Of a stretch of 58,012 nt of DNA, positions 1 through 8,121 are shown one piece after another. A program made the position numbers and the translations under genes. The stretch comes from Sulfuritalea sp. (GTDB lineage: Bacteria > Pseudomonadota > Gammaproteobacteria > Burkholderiales > Rhodocyclaceae), in contig JAOTRV010000028.1 of NCBI GenBank assembly GCA_030247575.1, forward strand, positions 1-58,012, in the 5' to 3' direction. The notes beneath the pieces are model-generated. The model was given only the letters and a program-made list of their open reading frames with translations. It was not told the DNA's origin and searched no databases. How positions within the stretch are numbered: position 1 is the first letter of the stretch; each line of letters begins with the position of its first letter.

Positions 1-1350
1 CAGGTAGGTCCAGTATTCCGAGCCGTAGAGGTTGCCCATGTTCTTGTAGTGCGGGTTGAGTATCGCTCCGTCGCGCACCCACATCAGGTCGGCCGCGCGC
101 GCCAGGAAGCAGCCGCCGGCGCCGGTGTTGCCGCCCACCGCCGCGACCGTGATCTGGTCGCGGTTTTCGATCAGGTCCAGCGCCAGGTCGTCGATGGCGT
201 TGATGTTACGCCAGGATTCGTCGGCGGGCGATTCCGCCTTCTCGATGACGTTGAGGTGAATGCCGTTGGACCAGAAGTCCTCGCCACCCATCAGCACCAG
301 CACTTTCGCCGGGCGCGTCCGGGCCCAGGCCAGCGCCTCGCGCAGCCGCTCGCACTGGCGCGAGGACATCGCGCCGTTGTAGAACTCGAAGTGGAGAAAG
401 CCCACGTCGCCATTTTCCTCGTAGGCAATGTCCTGCCAGGTCGCCGCCGCTTGCTTCCACCAGTCCGGCAGCGACACCTCGGGCAGCGCCGCGCATTCGG
501 CGGCGAAGGCCAGCGTTGCCGGCAGTTTGACAAAGTCGGCGCTGGCGAGACGGCGTTCGACGTCGATGTTGTGCACCGAGATCGGCGCTTCGCCGGGACG
601 AATGCGCCGCACATGGCCGATCCATACCGCGCCGTCGGTCGTTGCGCGCAGCAGCGCGTTCTCGCGGCGGGCGAGGAGTGAGCCGGGCGCGCCGGTCAAG
701 GTCGCTTCCGGGCAGGCGTCGAACAGCCGGCAGGGTTGGCCGAACAGTTCGTCCTCGACGCCGGGAAAGCCGTCGGCGGCGCGCAGCTTGTCCAGCACCG
801 TGGCGGTGTCGTCGCGCTGCCAATCGATGCGCCGGTCGGCTGCCTTCATCAGGGGCCGCCACTCGCTTTGCGCGGGGCGTTGCGGCACGAAATCGCCGGC
901 CGCATGACGCGCCACCGCCTGCAACACGGCTTGCGCCGCGCCATCGGTGACTTCGTTGCGATAGAGGCTGGCCTTGGTCGCCGGTCGCATGGCGAATTCC
1001 GCGTGCGCCCATACCGGTCCGGCATCCATTTCCGCCTCGGCCTGCAAGACCGTGACGCCCCACGTCGGCGCTCGCGTGTGAATCGCCCAATCCAGCGCCG
1101 ACGGCCCGCGGTCGCCGACGATGCCGGGATGGACCACGAGGCAGACATGCTTGCGCCAGACCGACTCCGGAATCGCGCGGCGCAGATAGGGGCAAACGAT
1201 CAGGTCGGGACGAAACAGCGCGACCGCTTCCTCGGCCACGCTGTCGGCGATGTCGAACTCGATCGACAACTCGTGTCCCTGCCGCGTCAGGTCGGCCCAC
1301 AAGCGCTGCGTCAGGCTGTTGAAGGCGTGGGTCAAGAGCAGAATTCTCAT
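1..1350 (-). CDS. hypX: Hydrogenase maturation protein HypX/HoxX (3' end outside window)
   Basis: The reading frame begins at an ATG at 1350 (MRILLLTHAFNSL) and runs off the left edge, so about 450 residues are seen. The N-terminal part is a formyltransferase-like fold (residues about 1-270, with HPGIVGDRGPSALDWAIH). The C-terminal part is an enoyl-CoA hydratase-like domain (ALAWARTRPAKVLVLMGGEDFWSNG, then AVGGNTGAGGCFLARAADLMW). This two-domain order is diagnostic of HypX/HoxX, which in aerobic hydrogenase systems makes the CO ligand of the NiFe site from formyl-tetrahydrofolate (family knowledge). It follows hypE by 13 bp as the last visible gene of the hyp operon. Its presence suggests that the hydrogenases must be matured in air. 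Confidence 0.93.
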   Translation of the reverse strand, partial: MRILLLTHAFNSLTQRLWADLTRQGHELSIEFDIADSVAEEAVALFRPDLIVCPYLRRAIPESVWRKHVCLVVHPGIVGDRGPSALDWAIHTRAPTWGVTVLQAEAEMDAGPVWAHAEFAMRPATKASLYRNEVTDGAAQAVLQAVARHAAGDFVPQRPAQSEWRPLMKAADRRIDWQRDDTATVLDKLRAADGFPGVEDELFGQPCRLFDACPEATLTGAPGSLLARRENALLRATTDGAVWIGHVRRIRPGEAPISVHNIDVERRLASADFVKLPATLAFAAECAALPEVSLPDWWKQAAATWQDIAYEENGDVGFLHFEFYNGAMSSRQCERLREALAWARTRPAKVLVLMGGEDFWSNGIHLNVIEKAESPADESWRNINAIDDLALDLIENRDQITVAAVGGNTGAGGCFLARAADLMWVRDGAILNPHYKNMGNLYGSEYWTYL

Positions 1351-1363
1351 GGAATACGCGGCA

Positions 1364-2428
1364 TCAACAAATGCGTGGAAGCTGATCGCCGGCCAGCCAA
1401 TCGACGATGCGCTTGCCGCCGAAGGCCGTGGTGAGCTGGACGAAGTGATGATCGTCGACGACGACCTCGCCGATGCGGGAGGCTTCGCGCCCCAGCGGAT
1501 GGGCGCGCATCGCGGCCAGCAAACGATCGGCATCGGCCGGCGCGCATATCGCGATCAGCTTGCCTTCGTTGGCAACGTAGAGCGGATCGAGGCCGAGGAA
1601 TTCGCAGGCGGCGGAAACCACCGGCTTCACCGGAATCGCCTTTTCGTGAAGCATGACGCCGACGCCGGACTGCCCGGCGATTTCGTTGAGCGTCGCGGCC
1701 AAGCCGCCACGCGTCGGGTCGCGCAAGCAGCGCAGGTCGGCGCCGGCGGCCAGCATGGTGGCGATCAGGCCGTGCAGCGCCGCCGTGTCGGATTCGATCG
1801 GCGCGTCGAAGGACAGGTTCTCGCGCTTGCTCATGATCGCCACGCCGTGATCACCCAGCGAACCCGAGATGATCACGGCATCGCCCGGCCGCGCCCTCGC
1901 TCCGCCGAGTTCGAGGCCGTCGGGCAGGATGCCGACACCCGTGGTGGTGATGAAGACGCCGTCGCCCTTGCCGCGCTCGACCACCTTGGTATCGCCGGTC
2001 ACCACCGGCACGCCGGCCTCGCGCGCGGCATGCGCCATGGATTCGACGATGCGCGCCAGGTCCGCCAGCGGAAAGCCTTCCTCAAGCACGAAGCCGGCGG
2101 CGAGATAGAGCGGCGTTGCCCCCATCACGGCGACGTCGTTGATCGTGCCATGCACCGAGAGGCAGCCGATGTCGCCGCCGGGGAAGAACAGCGGCGAGAC
2201 GACGTGGCAGTCGGTGGACATCACCAGACGCCCCGCACGACCGCCAAGAGTCGGCGCCGGCAACACGGCGCCGTCGTTGCCCTGGCCGAGATATACGTTG
2301 CCCAGATGTTTGGCGAACAGTTCGGTAATCAGTTGCACCATCGAGCGCCCGCCCGAGCCGTGCGTCAGGTCGACGCGGCCCTGTTTCAGATCGAGCGGCC
2401 GCACATAGCCGCGCTTGATTTCTGCCAT
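1364..2428 (-). CDS. hypE: Hydrogenase maturation protein HypE (thiocarbamate dehydratase)
   Basis: 354 residues, normal family length, AIR-synthase/PurM-like. HypE accepts the carbamoyl group from HypF on its C-terminal cysteine and dehydrates it to a thiocyanate used for the CN ligands. The essential C-terminal PRIC tail is intact. Visible motifs are DLTHGSGGRSM near residue 20, GDTKVVERGKGDG and RDPTRGGLAATLNEIA. It starts directly after the hypD stop. Odd point: between GNDGAVL and GRLVMSTD there is a short segment, PAPTLGGRA, whose DNA matches a 27-bp repeat found eight more times in the window. It therefore looks like an in-frame insertion at a loop. Confidence 0.96.
   Translation of the reverse strand: MAEIKRGYVRPLDLKQGRVDLTHGSGGRSMVQLITELFAKHLGNVYLGQGNDGAVLPAPTLGGRAGRLVMSTDCHVVSPLFFPGGDIGCLSVHGTINDVAVMGATPLYLAAGFVLEEGFPLADLARIVESMAHAAREAGVPVVTGDTKVVERGKGDGVFITTTGVGILPDGLELGGARARPGDAVIISGSLGDHGVAIMSKRENLSFDAPIESDTAALHGLIATMLAAGADLRCLRDPTRGGLAATLNEIAGQSGVGVMLHEKAIPVKPVVSAACEFLGLDPLYVANEGKLIAICAPADADRLLAAMRAHPLGREASRIGEVVVDDHHFVQLTTAFGGKRIVDWLAGDQLPRIC
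2241..2270 (-). repeat. 27-bp dispersed repeat, copy A (inside hypE)
   Basis: On the minus strand this reads CGCCGT, six bases, then GGCGCCGACTCT and TGG. It lies in the coding frame of hypE and encodes AVLPAPTLG. It is nearly identical to the intergenic copy at 55560-55586. Confidence 0.75.
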
Positions 2429-3556
2429 CTAATGCATGTCCTTGTAACGTCCATAACTGTAATGCGCGGCGCAGGCGCCTTCCGAACTCACCATACAGGA
2501 ACCGATCGGATTCTCCGGCGTGCACACCGTGCCGAACAACTTGCAGTCCTGCGGCTTCTTCACGCCGCGCAGGATCGCGCCGCAGTCACAGGCCTTGTTG
2601 TCGGGCACCGAGCGGTAGTCCAGCTTGAACTTGCGTTCGGCATCGAAGGCGGCGTACTGCCGGCGGATCTTCAGCGCCGAATACGGCACCACCGACAGCC
2701 CGCGCCACTCGAATTCGCGACGCAGCTCGAACACCTCGGCGACGCGGTCCTGCGCCTTCAGGTTGCCATCGCGACTGACGGCGCGCGAGAACTCGTTCTC
2801 CACCTCGGCGCGGCCTTCATTGACCTGCCGCACCAGCATCAGGATGGCCTGCATCACGTCCAGAGGCTCGAAGCCGGCGATGACGACGGGCTTCCTGTAT
2901 TCCTCGGCGAAAAATTCGTAGGGCCGGCTGCCGATCACCGTCGAGACGTGGGCGGGGCCGATGAAGCCGTCGAGCGGCACGGTGCCCCACTGGCGTACTT
3001 CCGGCGATTCGAGGATGTTGCTGATCGCCGACGGCGTCAGCACATGGCAGCAGATCACGCTGAAATTCTTCAGGCCTTCGGCCTCGGCCTGCTGGATGGC
3101 GACGGCGGTCGGCGGCGTGGTGGTCTCGAAGCCGATGGCGAAGAACACCACTTCGCGCAGCGGATTGTCGCGGGCGATCTGCAAGGCGTCGATCGTCGAA
3201 TACACCATGCGGATATCGCCGCCGCGTGCCTTGGCCTTCATTAGCGAGAGCCCACCGGAGGCCGGGATGCGCAGCGTGTCGCCGTAGGTACACAGGATCA
3301 CGCCGTGGTTCAGCGCCAGGTCGATCGCCATATCCACGCGGCCGATGGGCAGTACGCAGACCGGACAGCCGGGACCATGCACCATGCGCACCGTTGGCGG
3401 CAGCAGGTCGGAGAGGCCGTAGCGCGAAATGGCGTGGGTATGGCCGCCGCAGAACTCCATGAAGCTGTAGCTGCGGCCGGGCTCGACCTCGGCCCGGATG
3501 CTCGCCGCCAGGTTCTTCGCCAGTTCGCCGTCGCGGAACTCGTCGATGTACTTCAC
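2429..3556 (-). CDS. hypD: Hydrogenase maturation protein HypD
   Basis: 375 residues from a GTG start at 3556 that overlaps the hypC stop (GTGA); a longer upstream frame exists but runs through hypC and lacks homology. HypD is the iron-sulfur scaffold that, with HypC, carries the Fe(CN)2CO unit. Visible are the conserved MEFCGGHTHA, HGPGCPVCVLP, GFETTTPPTA and the C-terminal cluster region CDCGAILRG...CKLFG..C.P...IGSCMVSSEGAC. All expected cysteines appear to be present. It is translationally coupled to hypC and followed immediately by hypE. Confidence 0.97.
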   Translation of the reverse strand: MKYIDEFRDGELAKNLAASIRAEVEPGRSYSFMEFCGGHTHAISRYGLSDLLPPTVRMVHGPGCPVCVLPIGRVDMAIDLALNHGVILCTYGDTLRIPASGGLSLMKAKARGGDIRMVYSTIDALQIARDNPLREVVFFAIGFETTTPPTAVAIQQAEAEGLKNFSVICCHVLTPSAISNILESPEVRQWGTVPLDGFIGPAHVSTVIGSRPYEFFAEEYRKPVVIAGFEPLDVMQAILMLVRQVNEGRAEVENEFSRAVSRDGNLKAQDRVAEVFELRREFEWRGLSVVPYSALKIRRQYAAFDAERKFKLDYRSVPDNKACDCGAILRGVKKPQDCKLFGTVCTPENPIGSCMVSSEGACAAHYSYGRYKDMH

Positions 3557-3798
3557 GGCGCGGCGGTTGCTCCCGATGCGCCCTCTGCATTCATCTCGGC
3601 AAACAGAGCCAGCGTCCTTTCCGCCTCCTCGGGATCGAGCCTGGTCAGCGCGTAGCCGACATGGAGGATCACGTAATCGCCGACATTCACATCGGACAGC
3701 AGGGCCAGCGAAATCTCTTTCTTGACGCCGCCGAGATCGACAATCGCCGTGTCGCCGGCGCCGACTTCCACTACCTTCACCGGTATTGCGAGACACAT
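3553..3798 (-). CDS. hypC: Hydrogenase assembly chaperone HypC
   Basis: 81 residues starting MCLAIPVKV; after Met removal Cys2 is the ligand that binds the iron unit and the immature large subunit. The small beta-barrel pattern (VDLGGVKKEISLALL..VNVGDYVILHVGYALTRLD) is typical of HypC/HupF. It lies 3 bp after hypF and overlaps hypD. It is one of two HypC-family proteins in this operon; the other, at 7305-7568, sits beside the structural genes and is the HoxL/HupF type. Confidence 0.96.
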   Translation of the reverse strand: MCLAIPVKVVEVGAGDTAIVDLGGVKKEISLALLSDVNVGDYVILHVGYALTRLDPEEAERTLALFAEMNAEGASGATAAP

Positions 3799-3801
3799 GA
3801 T

Positions 3802-4953
3802 TCAGCTTTCCAGAAGATGCATCGCGACCCAGACCTGACCCAGCGAAATCGCGGTATCGCCGGGCAACAGCCGCTTGGGCAGCAGCAATTCAAGACCCGT
3901 CGCGGGAATCTTCTCGACCAGCCCCGCGCGCAGCAGCTTGTTGAAGAAGCAGCCGCCGCCGCAGGCCAGGCGTTCGATGCCGGTCGCCTCGGCTGCCCTC
4001 ATTACCCAATGCAGCAAGGCGGCCACCAGCGTGGCGTGAAACAGCGCTGCGCCGTAGCCGGTGTCCGGCTCGGATGACAAGGCCCCCAGCAGGTGCAGCA
4101 GATCCAGTTGGCCGTTGGCATCGATGCGCCAGCCCCCTTCGAGCGGCGCCGGCCAGCCATGCGTCTCGATATGGGCCGTCGCCTGCAGTTCCAGCGCGAT
4201 CGCGGCCTGGGCTTCGAATTCCATTTGCGGGCAGATGCCGAGCAATCCGGCCGCCGCGTCGAACACCCGGCCCATGCTGGATGTTCGCGGGCTGTTCAAG
4301 CCCTTGGCCAGCATTTCGGCGACGATTTGCGCACCCGCCTGATCGGCAAAGCGCGTGGCGATTTCCCCGCCGCGGCCGAGGTCGAACAGGGCTGCCGCCG
4401 CCATGCGCCACGGATCGCGCGCCGCGCGATCGCCGCCGGGCAAGGCCAGCGGACGCAGATGGCCGAGCCGCTCGAAGTGGGCCCCATCGACGCTGAGGAG
4501 TTCGCCGCCCCAGGCCTGGCCGTCGGTTCCCAGGCCGACGCCGTCGAGCGACAGGCCGAGCACGGGACCGCTGATGCCGTGTTCGGCGGCGACGGCGGCG
4601 ATATGGGCATGGTGATGCTGCACGCCGATGGCCTCGATGCCGAGTTCCGCCGCCAGTTGCACGGCGAAGCGCGTCGAATGCAGATCGGGATGCAGGTCGT
4701 GGGCGATCGCGACCGGCTTTTGGTCCATGGCTTCCAGCGCCAGCAGCAGCTCGCGTGCCGTCGCCTCATGAGCAAGGCAGGCTTCGGCCTGAAACAGGTC
4801 GCCCACCGTATGCGAGACCCAGGCCCGGCGGCCTTGCGCGAGGCACACCGTGTTCTTGAACCAGGCGCCCATCGACAGCAGCGGCGGCGCGGACTGCGCC
4901 AGCTCGAGCTGATGTTCGACACAGGCCGGCACGGCGCTGCCCGGTGCGCTCAT
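3802..4953 (-). CDS. hypF: Short HypF (HypF1-type carbamoyltransferase, Kae1-like part only)
   Basis: 383 residues from an ATG at 4953 that overlaps the hypB stop (ATGA). Full-length HypF is about 750 residues with acylphosphatase, zinc-finger, YrdC and Kae1-like domains. Here only the last part is present, with [59 protein letters not shown] and [12 protein letters not shown]. This matches the truncated HypF1 (394 residues) known from Ralstonia eutropha megaplasmid hydrogenase clusters. The intact start, ribosome-binding context and operon coupling argue for a genuine short form rather than decay. A complete HypF or a separate N-terminal partner elsewhere in the genome may be needed. Confidence 0.9.
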   Translation of the reverse strand: MSAPGSAVPACVEHQLELAQSAPPLLSMGAWFKNTVCLAQGRRAWVSHTVGDLFQAEACLAHEATARELLLALEAMDQKPVAIAHDLHPDLHSTRFAVQLAAELGIEAIGVQHHHAHIAAVAAEHGISGPVLGLSLDGVGLGTDGQAWGGELLSVDGAHFERLGHLRPLALPGGDRAARDPWRMAAAALFDLGRGGEIATRFADQAGAQIVAEMLAKGLNSPRTSSMGRVFDAAAGLLGICPQMEFEAQAAIALELQATAHIETHGWPAPLEGGWRIDANGQLDLLHLLGALSSEPDTGYGAALFHATLVAALLHWVMRAAEATGIERLACGGGCFFNKLLRAGLVEKIPATGLELLLPKRLLPGDTAISLGQVWVAMHLLES

Positions 4954-5867
4954 GAGCCCAGGCTCTCCGCGGGTTCCTTCTGCCGGCCGCGCGCATCGGC
5001 GGCTCGGCGCGCGATCCACTCCAGCCACGCGTCCATCCCGGCGCCGGTGGTGGCCGAGACTTCGATGACTTCGATGCCGGGATTGACGCGGCGCGCAAAT
5101 TCGATCGCGCGCGGCACGCTGAAGCTCAGGTAGGGCAGCAGGTCGCACTTGTTCATCAGCATCAGCGTCGCCGCGCGGAACATGTCGGGATACTTGATCG
5201 GCTTGTCCTCGCCTTCGGTGACGGAGAGGATCACCACCTTGTGCGCTTCGCCCAGATCGAAGGCCGCCGGGCAGACCAGGTTGCCGACGTTCTCGATCAT
5301 CAGCAGCGAGTCCTCGGGCAGTTCGAGTTTTTCCATGGCATGGCCGACCATGTGCGCATCGAGATGGCAACCCTTGCCGGTGTTGATCTGGATCGCCGGC
5401 GCGCCCGTGGCACGGATGCGCTCGGCATCCTGGCTGGTCTGCTGGTCGCCCTCGATCACCGCGACGCGCTGGCGGCCCCTGAGCATTTCGATGGTCTTGC
5501 ACAACAGGGTGGTCTTGCCGGAGCCGGGGCTGGACACGAGGTTCAGCGCGAAAATGCCGCGCCCGGCCAGGCGCTGCCGGTTCTCGGCCGCATAGGAATT
5601 GTTTTTCGACAGGATGTCCTGCTCGATCTGCACCATGCGCTTGGCGCCGAGGCCGGGCGCATGCGAATGGGCCGGGGCATAGCGGTGCTGATGACCGTGG
5701 GCATGCGAATGCTCGCGGGGCTCGCCAGCCCCGTGCTCGTGGCTGTGATCATGTTCATGGCCGTGACTGTGTCGGGTGCCGTCGGCGTGCACATGCTCGT
5801 GCTCGTGATGGGCGTCCACGCCATCGATCTTCACTTCCCCGTCGCCGCAACCGCAAGTCGTACACAT
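4950..5867 (-). CDS. hypB: Hydrogenase nickel incorporation GTPase HypB
   Basis: 305 residues, started at an ATG at 5867 with an AGGAGA ribosome-binding site. The N-terminus is MCTTCGCG, the high-affinity nickel site seen in E. coli HypB. Residues about 20-69 form a histidine-rich tract with 19 His, the kind of region that stores nickel. The SIMIBI GTPase core follows: P-loop SSPGSGKTT, switch [13 protein letters not shown], the metal-site segment [11 protein letters not shown], and NKCDLL for guanine recognition. HypB works with HypA to deliver nickel to the large subunits. A longer frame upstream to 6005 lacks homology and was not used. Confidence 0.96.
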   Translation of the reverse strand: MCTTCGCGDGEVKIDGVDAHHEHEHVHADGTRHSHGHEHDHSHEHGAGEPREHSHAHGHQHRYAPAHSHAPGLGAKRMVQIEQDILSKNNSYAAENRQRLAGRGIFALNLVSSPGSGKTTLLCKTIEMLRGRQRVAVIEGDQQTSQDAERIRATGAPAIQINTGKGCHLDAHMVGHAMEKLELPEDSLLMIENVGNLVCPAAFDLGEAHKVVILSVTEGEDKPIKYPDMFRAATLMLMNKCDLLPYLSFSVPRAIEFARRVNPGIEVIEVSATTGAGMDAWLEWIARRAADARGRQKEPAESLGS

Positions 5868-5955
5868 CGCTGTTCTCCTAGCTTTCATGCAGCAGTGGCG
5901 ATCGCCCCTGATGATGAAACACCCGAAAGGCGAATTGAAGGCCCGCCCCGCCCAT

Positions 5956-5973
5956 CCTCCCCTCGCGGGGAGG
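5956..5973. other. GC-rich hairpin in the hypA-hypB gap
   Basis: CCTCCCC and GGGGAGG pair around a 4-base loop within the 165-bp hypA-hypB gap. No T-run follows on either strand, so it is unlikely to be an efficient terminator. It may stabilise or segment the long transcript. Confidence 0.4.
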
Positions 5974-6032
5974 CTTCCGATTTGCTCGCTTCGCTCGGCT
6001 ATCACCCGTCGCTCCGAACGAGCTGTTTCACG

Positions 6033-6374
6033 TTAAGCCACTTCCAGTTCCTTGACGCGCATTTCCGTGCCGCCGGTCACCTGCATCCGGTGGCCGCCGC
6101 ACTGCGGGCACTCGCCGAACACTTCGCTCATCGGCACGTTCATCGAGCACTCCATGCACCAGCCCGTGCCGGGCAGCGCGATGATTTCGAGGCGGGCGCC
6201 GTCCGCGACACTGTCGCGCATGACGGCATCGAAGCAGAATTTCATGGCCTCGATTTCCACTCCGGAAAGCTCGCCGATTTCCAGCCAGACCGTGGTGACC
6301 TTCGCAAACTCCTGCCGGCGCGCCGCGTCCTCGATCAGTTGCAGGACGCCCTCGGCCAGCGACATCTCGTGCAT
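6033..6374 (-). CDS. hypA: Hydrogenase nickel chaperone HypA
   Basis: 113 residues, start MHEMSLAEGV, with His2 as the nickel ligand. The zinc-binding pairs are C73/C76 (CMEC) and C89/C92 (CPQC). HypA docks with HypB and the large subunit to insert nickel. It lies 3 bp after the hemerythrin gene and 165 bp before hypB on the same strand, so it belongs to the same operon. Confidence 0.96.
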   Translation of the reverse strand: MHEMSLAEGVLQLIEDAARRQEFAKVTTVWLEIGELSGVEIEAMKFCFDAVMRDSVADGARLEIIALPGTGWCMECSMNVPMSEVFGECPQCGGHRMQVTGGTEMRVKELEVA

Positions 6375-6377
6375 CCG

Positions 6378-6773
6378 CTACAGCCCCTTGCGCACGCTGT
6401 CGACGAAACGCCGGTCGCGCGTCGCGATATGGTTGCCGATGAAGGCCAGCGCGTCGGTAGCCTCGCCCGCGAGCAGCGTCAAATCGCCGGCGGCATGCCG
6501 GGCGGCAATGGTGCGCAGGGTGTCCATCATATAAACGTGATCGTCTACATGGTCCTCGTAGTCGTCGTAGCTCTTGAGCCGCATCAGCAGTTCTTCCGAC
6601 ATGAAATGCGCCTCGCTGTAGGCAATCAGGCGATCCAGAATCTCGCCGACCGCGGCGGCGTCGCCATTCCCGCCCGCTGCAGCACACAATGCCCGCAGCA
6701 GTTCGAGCTGAACCTCGTGTTCGCGATCGGTTTCCGCGGTCGCCGCGGCATTGAATTCGGAGATGTTCGACAT
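6378..6773 (-). CDS. Hemerythrin-domain protein inside the hydrogenase operon
   Basis: 131 residues, a single four-helix hemerythrin domain with no signal peptide or extra domain. The full di-iron ligand set is visible: H19; H56 and E60 (HxxxE); H75 and H79 (HxxxH); H115 and D120 (HxxxxD). Such proteins bind O2 reversibly. The gene is sandwiched between hybE and hypA with gaps of 43 and 3 bp, which implies co-expression with hydrogenase maturation. A plausible role is local O2 scavenging or sensing during cofactor assembly. That role is inference; the domain assignment is firm. Confidence 0.88.
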   Translation of the reverse strand: MSNISEFNAAATAETDREHEVQLELLRALCAAAGGNGDAAAVGEILDRLIAYSEAHFMSEELLMRLKSYDDYEDHVDDHVYMMDTLRTIAARHAAGDLTLLAGEATDALAFIGNHIATRDRRFVDSVRKGL

Positions 6774-6816
6774 ATTCGTACTCTTGGGGTTGGCGGAAAA
6801 TCCGTCAGCGCACAGC

Positions 6817-7308
6817 TTAGCGCAAAGCGAGAAAGCGGCGACGCGAAAGCGAGGGCTCCCCGGCTGCTTTTTCCACTTTGTCCGCTTGCGCCGCCTGCCG
6901 CGGAGCCGTCAGCAGGGCAACCAACGAGGCCCGTGCCGTCATGGTCGCCTCCGACTGGCTGGAGAACTGGCCCATCGGCGAAAACAACGGACAGCTCTGA
7001 TACTCGCCGAGTTCCGCTTCCTCGGTGCCGAGAAAGGCAAAATCGCCGGCGGGAAACCTGACGAAACGGCGCTGATTTTCCCCGGTGGAGACCCAGTTTT
7101 CGCTGCTGCCCGGCACCAGCAGCATGCTCATGCACCAGGGGGTGACGACGATGCCCAGCCAATGCCCCTGCCAGCGCTGGAAATCGACGGCTTCGACGGA
7201 CAATGCGGGGTTGAGGATCGGCACATCGGCCATCTGTTCCTGCTGGATGCGGAAAAACGCCCCTTCCACGGCATCCGCCGGACTGTCCTGGTGAATGCGG
7301 AAGTTCAT
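6817..7308 (-). CDS. hybE: [NiFe]-hydrogenase assembly chaperone, HybE/HoxT/HupJ family
   Basis: 163 residues from an ATG at 7308 that overlaps the preceding stop (ATGA); a start 24 bases further upstream is possible but less likely. The conserved core is WLGIVVTPWCMSMLLVPG followed by FPAGDFAFLGTEEAELGEYQSCPLFSPM. HybE-family proteins act in maturation of the membrane hydrogenase, in E. coli as a Tat-related chaperone for hydrogenase-2. This fits the Hyb-type structural genes upstream. The last 30 residues are basic and poorly conserved. Confidence 0.87.
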   Translation of the reverse strand: MNFRIHQDSPADAVEGAFFRIQQEQMADVPILNPALSVEAVDFQRWQGHWLGIVVTPWCMSMLLVPGSSENWVSTGENQRRFVRFPAGDFAFLGTEEAELGEYQSCPLFSPMGQFSSQSEATMTARASLVALLTAPRQAAQADKVEKAAGEPSLSRRRFLALR

Positions 7309-7568
7309 GCCGCTTCGGGACTCGCGCCCCAACTGCGCGCATCGCCGCCGTGTTCCATGAGTTCATTCATCAGCGCCAGCGCTTCTTCGGCGCGCTCCTG
7401 CTCGACCCGCTCGAAAGCGAAGCCGCCGGCCTGAATCAACACGTAATCGCCCGGCGCGACGTCTTCGGTCATCAGCAGCAGGCTCACTTCGCGCGTCTGG
7501 CCGAAGCACTCGGTGAGCGCCATGCCGTCACGCACTTCGATCACGCGGGAGGGGGCGGCGAGACACAT
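7305..7568 (-). CDS. hoxL: HypC/HupF/HoxL-family hydrogenase chaperone
   Basis: 87 residues, start MCLAAPSRVIEV, so the functional Cys2 is present. The pattern LTECFGQTREVSLLLM..VAPGDYVLIQAGGFAFERV is HypC-like, but the sequence is distinct from hypC at 3553-3798. Its position directly behind the protease gene (1 bp gap) and before hybE is that of HoxL/HupF, the chaperone dedicated to the membrane hydrogenase large subunit in R. eutropha and Rhizobium. Confidence 0.88.
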   Translation of the reverse strand: MCLAAPSRVIEVRDGMALTECFGQTREVSLLLMTEDVAPGDYVLIQAGGFAFERVEQERAEEALALMNELMEHGGDARSWGASPEAA

Positions 7569-7569
7569 T

Positions 7570-8061
7570 TCAGTTCACCTGCGCCGTCAGCGCTTCGAGT
7601 CGATAGCCCCGGGCCGCCAGTTCCGCAGCGGCCATGGCGGCAAGCACAGGCACCTTCTCGGCGACGGTCGGCGTCATTTCCATGCCGAGTTCTAGGGAAA
7701 TCAGTTCGACGCCCAGCACGACGATTTCCTTCGGCATGGTGTCGAGCAATTCGAGGCTGGCCAGCACGTCGGGCAAGGCGATCTGGTGCGGCGAAAGCTT
7801 GCTGCGGAAGAAGACCGGGATCTCGTCGCCGGCGATCTTCACCACCGTGCCCGGCGCCGCACCGGTCTTGACCACGTCGAGGACGACCAGGAAATCCAGG
7901 TTGGAGAGATCCTCGATCATCTCCATGCCCGAAGTGCCGCCGTCGATGGCCAGCACGTTTTCCGGCAGCTTCCAGCCGCGCTCCAGCGCCTCGACCGCGC
8001 GCACGCCGGCGGCCTCGTCGGTGAGGATGGTGTTGCCGATGCCGAGAACGACTGCACGCAT
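7570..8061 (-). CDS. hupD: Hydrogenase large-subunit maturation endopeptidase (HupD/HoxM/HybD)
   Basis: 163 residues. Start MRAVVLGIGNTILTDEAAG contains Glu16; Asp62 (VLDVVKTG) and His92 (LSPHQIAL) complete the nickel-sensing triad known for E. coli HybD. The enzyme clips the C-terminal tail of the large subunit after nickel insertion. It is separated from hybC by 60 bp containing a hairpin, and is the protease matched to the Hyb enzyme. The bidirectional enzyme has its own protease at 33192-33653. Confidence 0.95.
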   Translation of the reverse strand: MRAVVLGIGNTILTDEAAGVRAVEALERGWKLPENVLAIDGGTSGMEMIEDLSNLDFLVVLDVVKTGAAPGTVVKIAGDEIPVFFRSKLSPHQIALPDVLASLELLDTMPKEIVVLGVELISLELGMEMTPTVAEKVPVLAAMAAAELAARGYRLEALTAQVN

Positions 8062-8081
8062 GAATGGGAACCAATAATGAC

Positions 8082-8105
8082 GAGGGCCGGCGGGTGCCGG
8101 CCCTC
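8082..8105 (-). other. Perfect 10-bp stem-loop between hybC and hupD
   Basis: GAGGGCCGGC and GCCGGCCCTC flank a 4-base loop. On the minus strand the hairpin is followed by GTCATTATTGG, not a clear U-run. It could protect the 3' end of the structural-gene mRNA or partly attenuate transcription so that maturation proteins are made in lower amounts. Confidence 0.5.
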
Positions 8106-8121
8106 CCTATATTACGCGCGA

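Noticed and set aside
1250-3244. Long plus-strand open frame opposite hypE/hypD
   Set aside because: Antisense shadow of GC-rich genes; low-complexity His/Arg/Asp/Ala composition and no recognisable motif, while the minus strand encodes clear HypE and HypD.
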